DNA of 64,000 nt, taken from the NCBI GenBank assembly GCA_026005135.1, contig BPKM01000003.1, positions 372,001-436,000 of the forward strand, given 5' to 3'. Shown here piece by piece: positions 19,754 to 28,859 of this stretch. Position 1 is the first letter of the stretch. Each line of letters starts with the position of its first letter. The position numbers were made by a program, and so were the translations under genes. Under the pieces are notes generated by a model. It was not told the origin of the DNA and ran no database searches. It saw only the letters and a program-made list of their open reading frames with translations. This DNA is from Leptospiraceae bacterium (GTDB lineage: Bacteria; Spirochaetota; Leptospiria; Leptospirales; Leptonemataceae).

Positions 19754-20422
19754 CTAATTATAATCATCTATATCATTTTGTCTATATTCCTGAACATTTT
19801 CTAATTGTTTAATAATTTCATTTTTATATTTTAAAATTTTATATGTTTCTTTCCATCTTTCTTCAAAAGAAGATAATTCCAGTAAACGTTGTTTATCACT
19901 TAGAGGTAAATTTAAAAATTTAATAGCAATATGACACAATAATATAAAATTATCAGTTGTGAATTGGTCTATATTTTGTATATTCTGATACTTTAGATAT
20001 TCTTTTACTTCATTAAGAAAAGCTTGTTTTTGTTCTAAGGTTATATTATTAGAAATAATATTTTCTTCTTGATTAATTATATTACCCACTAAATATTTAT
20101 CATGGGATTCATAATAATGCAATAGTTTTATTTTTTTTAAACCAAGAATACTTATCCTGAAAATAATATCATCCATAGAAAGATATTCTACTGGATCATG
20201 TTCATAAATTTTTCCTAATGTCCCAATTTCATAGGGTTCTGGTAATGGTCCATAGGCTTCTAAACCTTCTTTTATACAGAAAATTCCAATATTCTGATGA
20301 TTTTTCAAAGCAGAATATATCATTTTTTTATATCGTTCTTCGAAAATCTGAAGTTCCAATATCGTTCCTGGAAATAATACTGTATTTAAGGGAAAAATGG
20401 GAATATATTTTTCCATTTGCAT
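19754..20422 (-). CDS. LON substrate-binding domain protein
   Basis: 222 residues. The start (IPIFPLNTVLFPG, then LQIFEERYKKMI) is the hallmark of the LON N-terminal substrate-binding domain. No AAA+ or protease domain follows, so this is a stand-alone member of the kind found in many bacteria, whose role is unknown. The second half is helical, as usual. It lies between ubiX (3 bases) and the prenyltransferase gene (6 bases), so it is co-transcribed with menaquinone genes; whether that has meaning is unclear. Confidence 0.88.
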   Translation of the reverse strand: MQMEKYIPIFPLNTVLFPGTILELQIFEERYKKMIYSALKNHQNIGIFCIKEGLEAYGPLPEPYEIGTLGKIYEHDPVEYLSMDDIIFRISILGLKKIKLLHYYESHDKYLVGNIINQEENIISNNITLEQKQAFLNEVKEYLKYQNIQNIDQFTTDNFILLCHIAIKFLNLPLSDKQRLLELSSFEERWKETYKILKYKNEIIKQLENVQEYRQNDIDDYN

Positions 20423-20428
20423 AACATT

Positions 20429-21343
20429 TTAAGTAAAAATAATTCTATCTAGTAGTAAACCAAAAAATAATATTGTACTTATAATAGAATTTATATGGAA
20501 AAAAGCTATAGGAATATTTTCTATTCTACCTCCGCGAACTAAATAATGTTCAATAAAAAATAAGATACCAACCATAAATACTGTAATATAAAAAATTATA
20601 TTTAATTTGCTATAATAACTAAAAAATATTAAAAATATTAAAGAAATAAAATGACTAATTCTTGCTATCCACATAGCTTTTTTTATACCAAATTTAGCAG
20701 GTATTGAATACAAATTTGTTTTTTTATCGAACTCAATATCCTGACAGGCATAGAGGATATCGAAACCTGCTATATAAAACATCAAAGAAGCACCTAAAAA
20801 AAGAGAAACAATTTCAATTTTATTTAAAAGTGCCACCCATACAGCAATAGGAGCTATACCAATAGCAAAACCTAAAATAAAATGACATAGAAAAGTTATT
20901 CTTTTTGTATAAGAATAGCCAAATGTTACTAATACAACAATAGGAGATAAATAACCTGCTAAGGGATTAATTATAAAGGCAGAAATAATAAAAATTATAG
21001 TAAAAATTACAACAAATAATTTTGCATTTGATAAAGAAATTTTACCTGCTGGAATTTCTCTTTGGGAAGTTCTTGGATTTTTGGCATCAAATTCTCTATC
21101 TACAATCCTATTAAATCCCATGGCTGCACTTCTCATACTTACCATACAGATTATTATACCAATAACTTTAATAATTAATTCTTCTTTAGTCCAGTTTAAA
21201 ACAGAATGTTTAAAATAATATTTATATAGAACTTCAATGACAGCTATTCCTGCAAAAGGTAATGCAAAAATGGAGTGGGAAAATTTAATCATTCTTAAAT
21301 AGCTTTCAATAATTTCTAGTAAAGATTTGTTAGAATCCTTCAT
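20429..21343 (-). CDS. mqnP: UbiA-family polyprenyltransferase, probably MqnP of the futalosine pathway
   Basis: 304 residues with eight or nine membrane helices. Both aspartate-rich motifs of the UbiA family are present: NRIVDREFDAKNPRT near residue 82 and DILYACQDIEFDKKTN near 195. The enzyme transfers a polyprenyl chain to an aromatic acid in the membrane. The neighbouring ubiX and mqnA make the futalosine branch the best assignment; a ubiquinone-type UbiA is less likely because no other ubiquinone genes are seen. It begins the ubiX-LON-prenyltransferase unit and is divergent from the lipoprotein gene at 21423. Confidence 0.88.
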   Translation of the reverse strand: MKDSNKSLLEIIESYLRMIKFSHSIFALPFAGIAVIEVLYKYYFKHSVLNWTKEELIIKVIGIIICMVSMRSAAMGFNRIVDREFDAKNPRTSQREIPAGKISLSNAKLFVVIFTIIFIISAFIINPLAGYLSPIVVLVTFGYSYTKRITFLCHFILGFAIGIAPIAVWVALLNKIEIVSLFLGASLMFYIAGFDILYACQDIEFDKKTNLYSIPAKFGIKKAMWIARISHFISLIFLIFFSYYSKLNIIFYITVFMVGILFFIEHYLVRGGRIENIPIAFFHINSIISTILFFGLLLDRIIFT

Positions 21344-21422
21344 AATATCCAGATTTTTTATATTGACTTTTTATATAAGTATTTTTTTCGATTTATAATG
21401 ACGATATCTATTAAGGAATATT

Positions 21423-22058
21423 ATGACAAAAAATAAAATTAAAATTTCTATAATATATTTATTTTTTATATTATTTTTAACAAATTGCTTTGAATATGAA
21501 GAAAAAATATTTTTATCACCTAATTTGAGTGGAAAAGTTTCTCTAGAATATATTATACCGATTAATAAATCTACAGAAAATTCATTAATTGGCTTTTTGC
21601 CATCAACAAAAGAATCATTTGAAGAGCGATATAATGTTAAAACGATATTATTTGAACAAGAGAAAATAAAACCATTGATAGCAAATTTGGAATATAGAAA
21701 AATAAAAGTAGAATTCTTTTATAATAATATATTAGAATTGCAGGATAAAATCTATGGTATTACTGATATAGTAAAATTTGGAAATACTATTATTATTAAA
21801 CGAACATTTAAAAATGTACAATTTAAAAAGTTGGATAATCGAGTTTTTAACTTTTTTTATGATTTTATTTATCAAAAATTTAAAGATAGAATATTAAAAT
21901 TCACAATATATGTACCTTCCCATTTTGATATAATTAGTAATGCAGGAAATCTTCCATTACCGGGTGTTTTATTTTTTCAATTTCCTCTGGAAAGAACATT
22001 CGAATTAAATAAAGATTGGATATGGACAATAACAATTAAAATAAATCCAGTTCCATAA
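21423..22058 (+). CDS. Putative lipoprotein, function unknown
   Basis: 211 residues. A charged start and hydrophobic stretch lead to the lipobox LFLTNC with Cys at residue 22. The mature part begins FEYEEKIFLSP and is mostly beta-type with a proline-rich end; it resembles hypothetical lipoproteins known from Leptospira, but no domain is recognised. Its last 23 bases overlap the convergent mqnA gene. A TTGACT at 21364-21369 lies upstream without a well-spaced -10. Confidence 0.75.
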   Translation: MTKNKIKISIIYLFFILFLTNCFEYEEKIFLSPNLSGKVSLEYIIPINKSTENSLIGFLPSTKESFEERYNVKTILFEQEKIKPLIANLEYRKIKVEFFYNNILELQDKIYGITDIVKFGNTIIIKRTFKNVQFKKLDNRVFNFFYDFIYQKFKDRILKFTIYVPSHFDIISNAGNLPLPGVLFFQFPLERTFELNKDWIWTITIKINPVP

Positions 22059-22830
22059 GAAAACTTTTATAAAGTTGTAAGGATTTTAATTCTTTCTCGC
22101 CCATTTCGTAATAAAGATTTTTGGTTAAATATTGATAGGAAAAATCTCTAGGAAAAGAATATCTTATGATAATTTTATCTATGGATTTTTTTCCTATTCT
22201 ATAGGATTCTTCAAATATTTTTAAATTAATATTTAATTCTTTTGGAAATGCCCATACAGCAAATACGAAGGGAAGTTGTGTTAATTCGTACCACCATTCT
22301 GCTAAATCTTTTAAATAAAAAGAATTTGGATTTAAATATAAATTTATAGCAGGATCACCAATGATTAATCCAGCACTATTATCATTGATTTTATTTAATA
22401 TATTTTGTGGTTTTTCGATAATAAATTCTGGTAATTCTTTAAAATAAAAATAATATAAAATTTTTAATAATTCATTTGAAGACCGAGAACTTTGATCTAA
22501 ATAAATACGTTTTACTGGTTTTTTATAATTTTTTTTAGTAATATAGAAAATGGATTGAACATTTTTTTGAGAACAAATTCCCAAATGAGGATAAAAATTG
22601 ATTTGATTCTCATTTCGAAGTGCTTCTATGGAACTAATTAGGCCTATATCAATTTGTTTTTCTTTTAGATATTTTATTAATATAGATGGTACATCTTCAT
22701 AAATTTTAAATTTATAATGATTTAATATATTTCCTTCTGGATAGAAAAATCCATAATCGAGGGGTTTTGCATTAAGAAATTTAACTGTTCCAATTCTAAG
22801 TATTTCTTTTTTTAGAGAATTATCCTGCAT
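22036..22830 (-). CDS. mqnA: Chorismate dehydratase of the futalosine menaquinone pathway
   Basis: 264 residues. The N-terminal RIGTVKFLNAKPLDYGF is the signature of MqnA, and the substrate-binding-protein-like fold continues with the SSRSSNELLKILYY and GLIIGDPAINL stretches. The enzyme converts chorismate to 3-enolpyruvylbenzoate, the first committed step. Other futalosine genes (mqnB, C, D) are not in the window. It faces the lipoprotein gene at 21423 with a short 3' overlap. Its presence, together with ubiX and the UbiA-type gene, shows a menaquinone-based respiratory chain. Confidence 0.92.
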   Translation of the reverse strand: MQDNSLKKEILRIGTVKFLNAKPLDYGFFYPEGNILNHYKFKIYEDVPSILIKYLKEKQIDIGLISSIEALRNENQINFYPHLGICSQKNVQSIFYITKKNYKKPVKRIYLDQSSRSSNELLKILYYFYFKELPEFIIEKPQNILNKINDNSAGLIIGDPAINLYLNPNSFYLKDLAEWWYELTQLPFVFAVWAFPKELNINLKIFEESYRIGKKSIDKIIIRYSFPRDFSYQYLTKNLYYEMGEKELKSLQLYKSFLMELDLF

Positions 22831-22912
22831 AAGAATCTTTTTTTTTGAATTCTCTGGGCTGTATATAATTTTATAGTTTACAATTTGTTTTTATAAATTA
22901 AATTATTAATTA

Positions 22913-23479
22913 ATGTTTTTTTATAGATTATATAAATTTATCAGTTTAATTTTGCTTTTATGTATTTTAGGATCATGTATTCAAAAAAATACGAATATAA
23001 TAAAACTAGAAAATCAAAATAACGATTTTTATTCTTTTAAAGATAAGGATTCTTTACTATTAGTATTGCTGGAAAAGGGATTTCAACATCATGAATTTAA
23101 TCATGAAAATGAAAAATATTATATATTTGAATGGTATTTAAGTGATAATAAACAAACAGAACAAAATATTCAAAATTTACAATATAGATTAGAAATTAGA
23201 GTTTTTAATCAAAATAGTATATATTATAATGACATTAAAAGTCCAGACTATGAATCATTTTTTTATAAAATATGCAATTGTATAATTAACCAAAAAGGTT
23301 GGATTTTATTACAGGATATTAATGCGCGTATTTTTCATTATACTATAAAAAATATTTCTGGAATTTCAGTTCACTTAAATAAAAAAAATTTTTTAATTCA
23401 GATTGCCATATTTTCTAAGGATTATGAATTGGCACAAAAAAAGTTAAATTTTATTTTAAAAAATATTAAGCTATTATAA
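22913..23479 (+). CDS. Putative lipoprotein, function unknown
   Basis: 188 residues with a hydrophobic signal and lipobox CILGSC (Cys near residue 22). The mature part is rich in Asn, Lys and Tyr with alternating beta-type segments and no recognised domain. It is the first of three closely spaced plus-strand genes (gaps of 4 bases, then an overlap) that seem to form an operon: lipoprotein, soluble unknown protein, lipoprotein. Confidence 0.7.
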   Translation: MFFYRLYKFISLILLLCILGSCIQKNTNIIKLENQNNDFYSFKDKDSLLLVLLEKGFQHHEFNHENEKYYIFEWYLSDNKQTEQNIQNLQYRLEIRVFNQNSIYYNDIKSPDYESFFYKICNCIINQKGWILLQDINARIFHYTIKNISGISVHLNKKNFLIQIAIFSKDYELAQKKLNFILKNIKLL

Positions 23480-23483
23480 TTTT

Positions 23484-24185
23484 ATGTTTGTTGATAAAGA
23501 AAAAATCCAAATTGAAAAGTATAAAGGAATAGCTTATTTAAGATATATTGATAATATCTATCATCAAATTATAAAAAAAAATGAAAATGAACAGATTTAT
23601 ATTCTAATTCAGGATGCACAAAAATTAAATTTATTTACTGGATATTATAAAAAAAATGAAATTTTTAAAATTACCATGTTAACTGTTGATTGGGAAAAGG
23701 TAAATTCAAAAGATTCCATAGAAGAAAACTTAGAAAATAAAGATAATTTATTATATATAATAAAAAATTCAATTGATTCCAATCATTATAATGAAATATT
23801 ATGGGATTTTTGTAATAAAAAAAAGATTTTTTTGTCATATTGTTTGTTAGAAATATATAAAGATATTCAAGAACAAATGGTAGATAATGATATAATTCAA
23901 ATAGCCCATTATTATTCTGCTGGATATCCTCCACTACTTCTTGTAGAAAATGAAAATTATCATTTCCCATTAAGAGCAGGTATACCCTTAGGAATAACAG
24001 ATGTTTATCCCAAAAAACAGACATTAGAAATACCTATTAATTCAAAAATATATATTCATACACCTATAAACGAAAAAATTCATAATTTAAGAGAATTACA
24101 TTACGATATATCTAAGAATAACTTAAACCAATTACCACAAGATTTATTATTATTTGAATATCAATTCTTACATTATGAAAAATAA
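23484..24185 (+). CDS. Hypothetical protein
   Basis: 233 residues, no signal peptide and no membrane segment. It begins MFVDKEKIQIEKYKG and has a moderately conserved-looking central stretch (YYSAGYPPLLLVENE, HFPLRAGIPLGITD). No family was recognised. It sits 4 bases after one lipoprotein gene and overlaps the start of another by 11 bases, so it may be a cytoplasmic partner of these proteins. Confidence 0.65.
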   Translation: MFVDKEKIQIEKYKGIAYLRYIDNIYHQIIKKNENEQIYILIQDAQKLNLFTGYYKKNEIFKITMLTVDWEKVNSKDSIEENLENKDNLLYIIKNSIDSNHYNEILWDFCNKKKIFLSYCLLEIYKDIQEQMVDNDIIQIAHYYSAGYPPLLLVENENYHFPLRAGIPLGITDVYPKKQTLEIPINSKIYIHTPINEKIHNLRELHYDISKNNLNQLPQDLLLFEYQFLHYEK

Positions 24186-24804
24186 ATTTTTTATTTTCTA
24201 TGTGACAGTAATATATTTTTTCCTATATTTTATTTCGTGTAAGGAAATTAATGTACCAGACTTATATCCAGATATACAGGATACTTCATTTTTTAAAACT
24301 TCTAATTTTATAGAAGAAGTTTGTATCTCAATAAAAAGTAATATGGATATTGATAGAAATGATTTTATAAAGACTTATTCTATTTCCAGATTATTTTATT
24401 CTTATATTAAAAACCAATCTGGTTCTATAAGAGAATTATTAAATAAAGGAATATTGAAAAAATTTCTTTATGATAGAATTAATGTAAAATTTCAACAGAA
24501 TCATTGCTTAAATAAAATAGAAATTTTTATTACAAATTATGAATTTAAATGGCTTCCACCTCAGGAATTTATTCAGAATCCAGTTCCTATCAGGAAAGGA
24601 GAATTTTTAGCTGATTTTTCTGCAAATTATATTATAAAATATAAAAATCAAAAAATAAATAAAAATTATAAAAATAATATAATATTAAATCTTTTACCAA
24701 AAGAAGAATATAATTCTATAGAAATAGCAATAGCCCAAATATTAAGAAGTTTTATAGATGAACTTTATAAAGAATTCTGGACAATAAAATTAAAAAATAA
24801 TTGA
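24175..24804 (+). CDS. Putative lipoprotein, function unknown
   Basis: 209 residues from the ATG at 24175, chosen because the protein then starts directly with a signal (MKNKFFIFYVTVIYFF) and lipobox LYFISC. An ATG at 24154 would add seven residues. The gene overlaps the previous one by 11 bases. The mature part is Asn/Lys/Ile-rich and unrecognised, possibly of the type with paired beta strands seen in envelope lipoproteins. It ends the three-gene unit beginning at 22913. Confidence 0.68.
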   Translation: MKNKFFIFYVTVIYFFLYFISCKEINVPDLYPDIQDTSFFKTSNFIEEVCISIKSNMDIDRNDFIKTYSISRLFYSYIKNQSGSIRELLNKGILKKFLYDRINVKFQQNHCLNKIEIFITNYEFKWLPPQEFIQNPVPIRKGEFLADFSANYIIKYKNQKINKNYKNNIILNLLPKEEYNSIEIAIAQILRSFIDELYKEFWTIKLKNN

Positions 24805-24835
24805 TTCTATTTTTCTTATAAAATTTATTAAAAAA

Positions 24836-25210
24836 ATGAAGTTATGGTATATTTATATATTCTTAGGAATATCCATTCTCCTTGGTGCATTCGGGCAGAT
24901 TTTTATGAAAATCATGATGAATCATTTAGGACCTTTTCCTTTACAGGATAAATCAAAGTGGTTATTTTATGCATTTTCTATTTTAACATCAAAATATTTA
25001 TGGTATGTTTTTTTATGTTATGGCATTTCTATTGTTTTATGGTTAATGGTATTAAGTTATGCTGATTTGAGTTTAGTAAGACCATTAATGTCCTTAGGAT
25101 ATTTAATAACCTTAGCATATGGAATCTATTCTGGTGAAAGTGTAACAAATGAAAGAATAATAGGGACATTTCTAATTATTGGTGGTGTATTTTTTTTAAC
25201 AAAGCATTAG
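24836..25210 (+). CDS. Small four-helix EamA/SMR-like membrane transporter
   Basis: 124 residues with four membrane helices. The pattern (GISILLGAFGQIFMK at the start, YADLSLVRPLMSLGYLI in the third helix region, GTFLIIGGVFFL at the end) is that of half-size drug/metabolite transporter proteins of the EamA/SMR superfamily, including ArnE/F-like flippase subunits. Such proteins work as dimers. Substrate unknown. A TATAAA lies about 20 bases before the ATG but there is no Shine-Dalgarno sequence. It converges on the unknown gene that ends at 25212. Confidence 0.78.
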   Translation: MKLWYIYIFLGISILLGAFGQIFMKIMMNHLGPFPLQDKSKWLFYAFSILTSKYLWYVFLCYGISIVLWLMVLSYADLSLVRPLMSLGYLITLAYGIYSGESVTNERIIGTFLIIGGVFFLTKH

Positions 25211-25211
25211 T

Positions 25212-26171
25212 TTATTTTAAAATTATGGTTTTAGATTCATCAATTTTTTCCAGTAGATAGTCATACAACCAGATTACAGGTAAAGCTTTTTTATAAAAAG
25301 AAAAATATACCTGGAATTTTTGAATTGATAGTTTCTTACGTTGAATTATATTCTCTATAGATATACTACCATAAAGAAATTCTCTTAAAGAAAAAAAATT
25401 AAAATATAAATGCTCAATATTTTGTTTTTTATCATAAAATAATAAACTTTCTATAAGATATAATATTATTTCTATATGATTAAAAATTTTTTTAATTTCT
25501 GGTAAATGATAATATTGTTTTTTTTGTACTATAAAATTTGGTAAAGAAAATGAAAAATTTTTTTCTATATCTTTTAGTAAAATAATATGCAGATTATTTT
25601 TTAATATTCCATAAATAAAACAGATTCGATTTAATTCATATAATAAACGTTCAATATCATTAGAATGATCTAAATCAATTAATAACAAAATTTCTTCAAA
25701 TAAAGTATGATTTTGTTCTAAAAATGAAACTAAGGAATTTATATCTTTTAAATTAAGAAATTTATATCCAGCTAATTGTGCAATAGATCTTATTATTTTA
25801 TTAGAAGCAGGAAATTGTATTAACATTTTATTTTTTTGTTTTACTTTTAATTCTGGAAAAATCCAATTGAATGGTTTAGAAAGAAAGATTACATTACTAA
25901 TATTATTTTTAAAAAGCATTTCTTTAAACTGTTTGGAATTATTATTATCATTTGTAAACATATAAAAAAAAATATTATATTCTATTAAATGTTGTAATTG
26001 ATTTAATTCTATATGGTTTAAAATAATTTTTTCATGGGGTTCTTTATTAAGTAATTTATAAATTTTAAAATCAGAAATAATTATATAATTTTCTTCTTTA
26101 AGAATGTTATTTATTATTTCTCTATAACCAAATGGTATATCATAATTTACTATAATGGGAAATTCTACCAT
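25212..26171 (-). CDS. Hypothetical protein
   Basis: 319 residues, soluble, with no signal. The sequence alternates short beta-type and amphipathic helical pieces (IIVNYDIPFG, EEILLLIDLDHSNDIERLL), perhaps a divergent receiver or Rossmann-like fold, but the diagnostic residues of response regulators are not evident. The composition is like the neighbours, so there is no sign of recent transfer. It is divergent from the rhomboid gene. Confidence 0.6.
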   Translation of the reverse strand: MVEFPIIVNYDIPFGYREIINNILKEENYIIISDFKIYKLLNKEPHEKIILNHIELNQLQHLIEYNIFFYMFTNDNNNSKQFKEMLFKNNISNVIFLSKPFNWIFPELKVKQKNKMLIQFPASNKIIRSIAQLAGYKFLNLKDINSLVSFLEQNHTLFEEILLLIDLDHSNDIERLLYELNRICFIYGILKNNLHIILLKDIEKNFSFSLPNFIVQKKQYYHLPEIKKIFNHIEIILYLIESLLFYDKKQNIEHLYFNFFSLREFLYGSISIENIIQRKKLSIQKFQVYFSFYKKALPVIWLYDYLLEKIDESKTIILK

Positions 26172-26241
26172 AAATAATTATTATTATTAAAAATAAAAAG
26201 TTATTTACCTTTTAAGGTTCTTTTTTATTTTAACTTTAGAA

Positions 26242-27075
26242 ATGACAATTAATAAAACACCTAATGTGACAAGAACTCTTGTTTTTATTAATATTTTTAT
26301 ACATACTATTATTTTGATTTATGCTCTATATATAAAAAATGATCCTCTTTTTTTACAGGATATTTATTTCCAATTTGGATTGGTGCCTGCTTCTTTCTGG
26401 GATGGAGCAATCTGGCAACCATTTACCTGTTTATTTTTGCATGGGTTTCAGGGATTGTCTTTGCATCTATTTGTCAATATGATAGCTTTATGGAGTCTTG
26501 GTTCTGCTATTGAATTAAGTATAGGTTCTATCCCCTTTACCTGGTTATATTTTATATCTGGATTATTTGGATCCTTAGCTGTTGTTATTTTTCAACCAGA
26601 TTTAACAATGCCTACAATTGGTGCTTCTGGTGCTATTATGGGATTATTAGCTGCTTTAGCAATTTTCTATCCTAATTCTACTTTGTTTGTCTTTTTCTTC
26701 CCAATGAAAGCAAGAACAGCTGCCATTATCTTTGGTTTTGGTTCTCTTATTTTAGCATTTATTGATAATACTTCTAATATTTCCCATTTTGGTCATTTTG
26801 GTGGTTTTATTGGTGGTTTTTTATATACTAAATTGGCATTACGTCTAAAAATTGGTAAAAATGTACTTTTTAATCCTTACGAAGATATAATACAAAAGCA
26901 GGAAGAAGAATTATTAAAGAAAATGCAAGAAATAGAACAAATAAGAAAGGAACAAAGAGATACACCAATTTACGATTTTGAAGAAATATTCCAGAATGAA
27001 AAAGAAAAACCACACCAACGTGCAAGAAAGATTTTTTTTGATCCCGAAACAGGTAAATTTTATATTGTGGAATAA
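26242..27075 (+). CDS. Rhomboid-family intramembrane serine protease
   Basis: 277 residues with six membrane helices in the first 205. The catalytic serine S129 is in GASGAIMG and the partner histidine is H185 in SHFGHFGGFIGG. The conserved H67 region (FLHG) and HLFVNM (N79) at the oxyanion side are also present. A cytoplasmic tail of about 70 residues follows, with a Lys/Glu-rich coiled coil and the ending RARKIFFDPETGKFYIVE. It would cleave membrane-anchored substrates in the inner membrane; no substrate is suggested by the context. Confidence 0.92.
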   Translation: MTINKTPNVTRTLVFINIFIHTIILIYALYIKNDPLFLQDIYFQFGLVPASFWDGAIWQPFTCLFLHGFQGLSLHLFVNMIALWSLGSAIELSIGSIPFTWLYFISGLFGSLAVVIFQPDLTMPTIGASGAIMGLLAALAIFYPNSTLFVFFFPMKARTAAIIFGFGSLILAFIDNTSNISHFGHFGGFIGGFLYTKLALRLKIGKNVLFNPYEDIIQKQEEELLKKMQEIEQIRKEQRDTPIYDFEEIFQNEKEKPHQRARKIFFDPETGKFYIVE

Positions 27076-27086
27076 TTTAATATGAT

Positions 27087-27428
27087 TTAATCTTCGAAAC
27101 TTTCAAGAGCTTCATCTAAGGTTTTATAGATTTCAAAAACATTAGAAAGTTGTGTTAAATTCATTAAACCTTCAATATCAGAATTTAATCCACAAAATAC
27201 CATTCTACCTTTTAAATAATCTATATGTTTATAAATATGTAAAAAAAGGCCAAGAGCCTGAGAGTTTATAAATGGTACTTTCTTCATATCTATAATAAAT
27301 TTAGGTGCTACGTTAGGTTTTATATATTGTTCCATTCTTTCTGCTAATTGATATTCATCACCCGATTTGATCGCACCTTCAATTGTTACTACAACAACTT
27401 CTCCTTTTGTTGAGAATTTTAACTTCAT
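27087..27428 (-). CDS. STAS-domain anti-sigma factor antagonist
   Basis: 113 residues, the size of a single STAS domain (SpoIIAA/RsbV type). The phosphorylatable serine is S56 in VPFINSQALGL. In partner switching the unphosphorylated form binds an anti-sigma kinase and frees its partner; SpoIIE-type phosphatases such as those at 13-18 kb reactivate it. No HPK/GHKL kinase gene was seen in the window. It is third in a minus-strand group after a sigma-like protein and a small unknown protein, a context that supports a regulatory role. Confidence 0.88.
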   Translation of the reverse strand: MKLKFSTKGEVVVVTIEGAIKSGDEYQLAERMEQYIKPNVAPKFIIDMKKVPFINSQALGLFLHIYKHIDYLKGRMVFCGLNSDIEGLMNLTQLSNVFEIYKTLDEALESFED

Positions 27429-27437
27429 ATTAAACCC

Positions 27438-27773
27438 TTAGGTTAAGTCTAATTTTATAATTTTTTTCTTATAGTGTTTATACTCTATATAAACAATATA
27501 ATTATCTTTATTTAAATTTTCTAAGGAAAATGTCAATTCTTTTTTAATGTTTACATTAATTTTTTGGGTTTTCTCATTATAAAATACAAGATTAGTAGTA
27601 TTGTTACAATATAAACATTCATGTTCAGAAATAGAAAAATTATTTTTTAAATATAATATTTCATTTAATTGTCTAACTGACATAAATTTTTTATCTTCTT
27701 TATTTCTAAAAATTTCTATTATAAAAATTTGATCTTCTAATTTAAAAATATTGGAATATAATGTTATCTTCAT
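27438..27773 (-). CDS. Small hypothetical protein
   Basis: 111 residues from the ATG at 27773; an ATG at 27788 would add five residues and overlap the upstream gene, so the inner start, 5 bases after that gene's stop, is preferred. One CLYC pair is visible in the middle (HECLYCNNTT). The protein is mainly beta-type and unrecognised. Position between a sigma-like factor and an anti-sigma antagonist makes an accessory or regulatory role conceivable, but nothing in the sequence shows it. Confidence 0.55.
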   Translation of the reverse strand: MKITLYSNIFKLEDQIFIIEIFRNKEDKKFMSVRQLNEILYLKNNFSISEHECLYCNNTTNLVFYNEKTQKINVNIKKELTFSLENLNKDNYIVYIEYKHYKKKIIKLDLT

Positions 27774-27778
27774 AGTAC

Positions 27779-28639
27779 TTATGCACAATAATATTCATGA
27801 TAAAATGTTTTTTGATTTAAGATTTTTGAATAAATTTTCTGTCTTATTTTATACATTTTATTATATAAATTATTTTTCTTGATTCCTAAGAATTTTCCGA
27901 TTTCTACTGCACTTGGTATTGTTTTTCGCGAATATCTTCTTTTGTAAAAATTATATCGTATTTTTTTATATTCTGTATATAAATAATCATCTGGATTTTC
28001 ATTATTAATAATATTCAATGTATAAAAATAATTTGCATTATATTCATTTAGATTATTTTTCTCGATATTTTTTTCTCTTAATTTTGAATAATGATTTAAA
28101 AAATTTTTGACTTTTTTAAAACCATATTGAATTATTAAATATTTTAGTTCTTCTGAATTTAATTTTAAATCATAATAAAATTTAAATAAAATTCTTTCAT
28201 AAATAGGTAAATCGTTTAAAAATTCTAATATTTTAAACCAGAAATCTTCATAAGAATTAAAGCATGTATTTTCATCTGGATCAGAAAGCTTATAAGAAAC
28301 ATTATCAGAAAGGTAAATTTTGGATTTATCAAATTTTAATTGAATTTTATGTTTTTTTAAATAAGTAAAAAAAGAAAATTTAATTGAATTTTTTAAATAG
28401 GGTAATAAACTAATATCATCTTGACGTTTTTTATAATTTTCTAAAACTTTTTCTAATATGGATTCAAAGAATTCAAGTAAAAAATTATGTATAATATCTT
28501 CATTGGTGCAAAAATATAAAAGTTCTTTTTTATATAAAAAATATATAGCTTCCATCATTTTAGATAGATCATGATTACTTAGATATTCAATATAACTTTT
28601 TTCTATTTGATTTTCTAAATACTTATTGTTATAATTCAT
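27779..28639 (-). CDS. Divergent sigma-70/ECF-like factor
   Basis: 286 residues. The first half resembles sigma region 2 (LPYLKNSIKFSFFTYLKKHK). A LNDLPIYERILFKFYY stretch recalls the start of region 4, and near the C-terminus there is a helix-turn-helix-like piece, AVEIGKFLGIKKNNLYNKMY, then RQKIYSKI. The length is greater than for typical ECF factors because of an Asn-rich middle. Similarity is weak and by eye only. It heads a group with a STAS anti-sigma antagonist, which fits a sigma regulatory module. The ATG at 28639 has a Shine-Dalgarno-like GGAGG (complement of 28645-28649). Confidence 0.6.
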   Translation of the reverse strand: MNYNNKYLENQIEKSYIEYLSNHDLSKMMEAIYFLYKKELLYFCTNEDIIHNFLLEFFESILEKVLENYKKRQDDISLLPYLKNSIKFSFFTYLKKHKIQLKFDKSKIYLSDNVSYKLSDPDENTCFNSYEDFWFKILEFLNDLPIYERILFKFYYDLKLNSEELKYLIIQYGFKKVKNFLNHYSKLREKNIEKNNLNEYNANYFYTLNIINNENPDDYLYTEYKKIRYNFYKRRYSRKTIPSAVEIGKFLGIKKNNLYNKMYKIRQKIYSKILNQKTFYHEYYCA

Positions 28640-28859
28640 ATATCCTCCCTCAAAATTATAAATCTATTTTTTATATAAAATTATTGTTTAAAATAACAAA
28701 TTTTTTATTAAATCTTATAAAATTTTTTCAAAAATTACTATATATTGAAAATCAAAAGAGTTGATTTATCTTATAATTGCAAATTTTGAAATTTAAGCTC
28801 AAATGCTCTAAAATAAATATTAGATGACGTTTTAATCATTTCAAAATTATTGTAAATAT

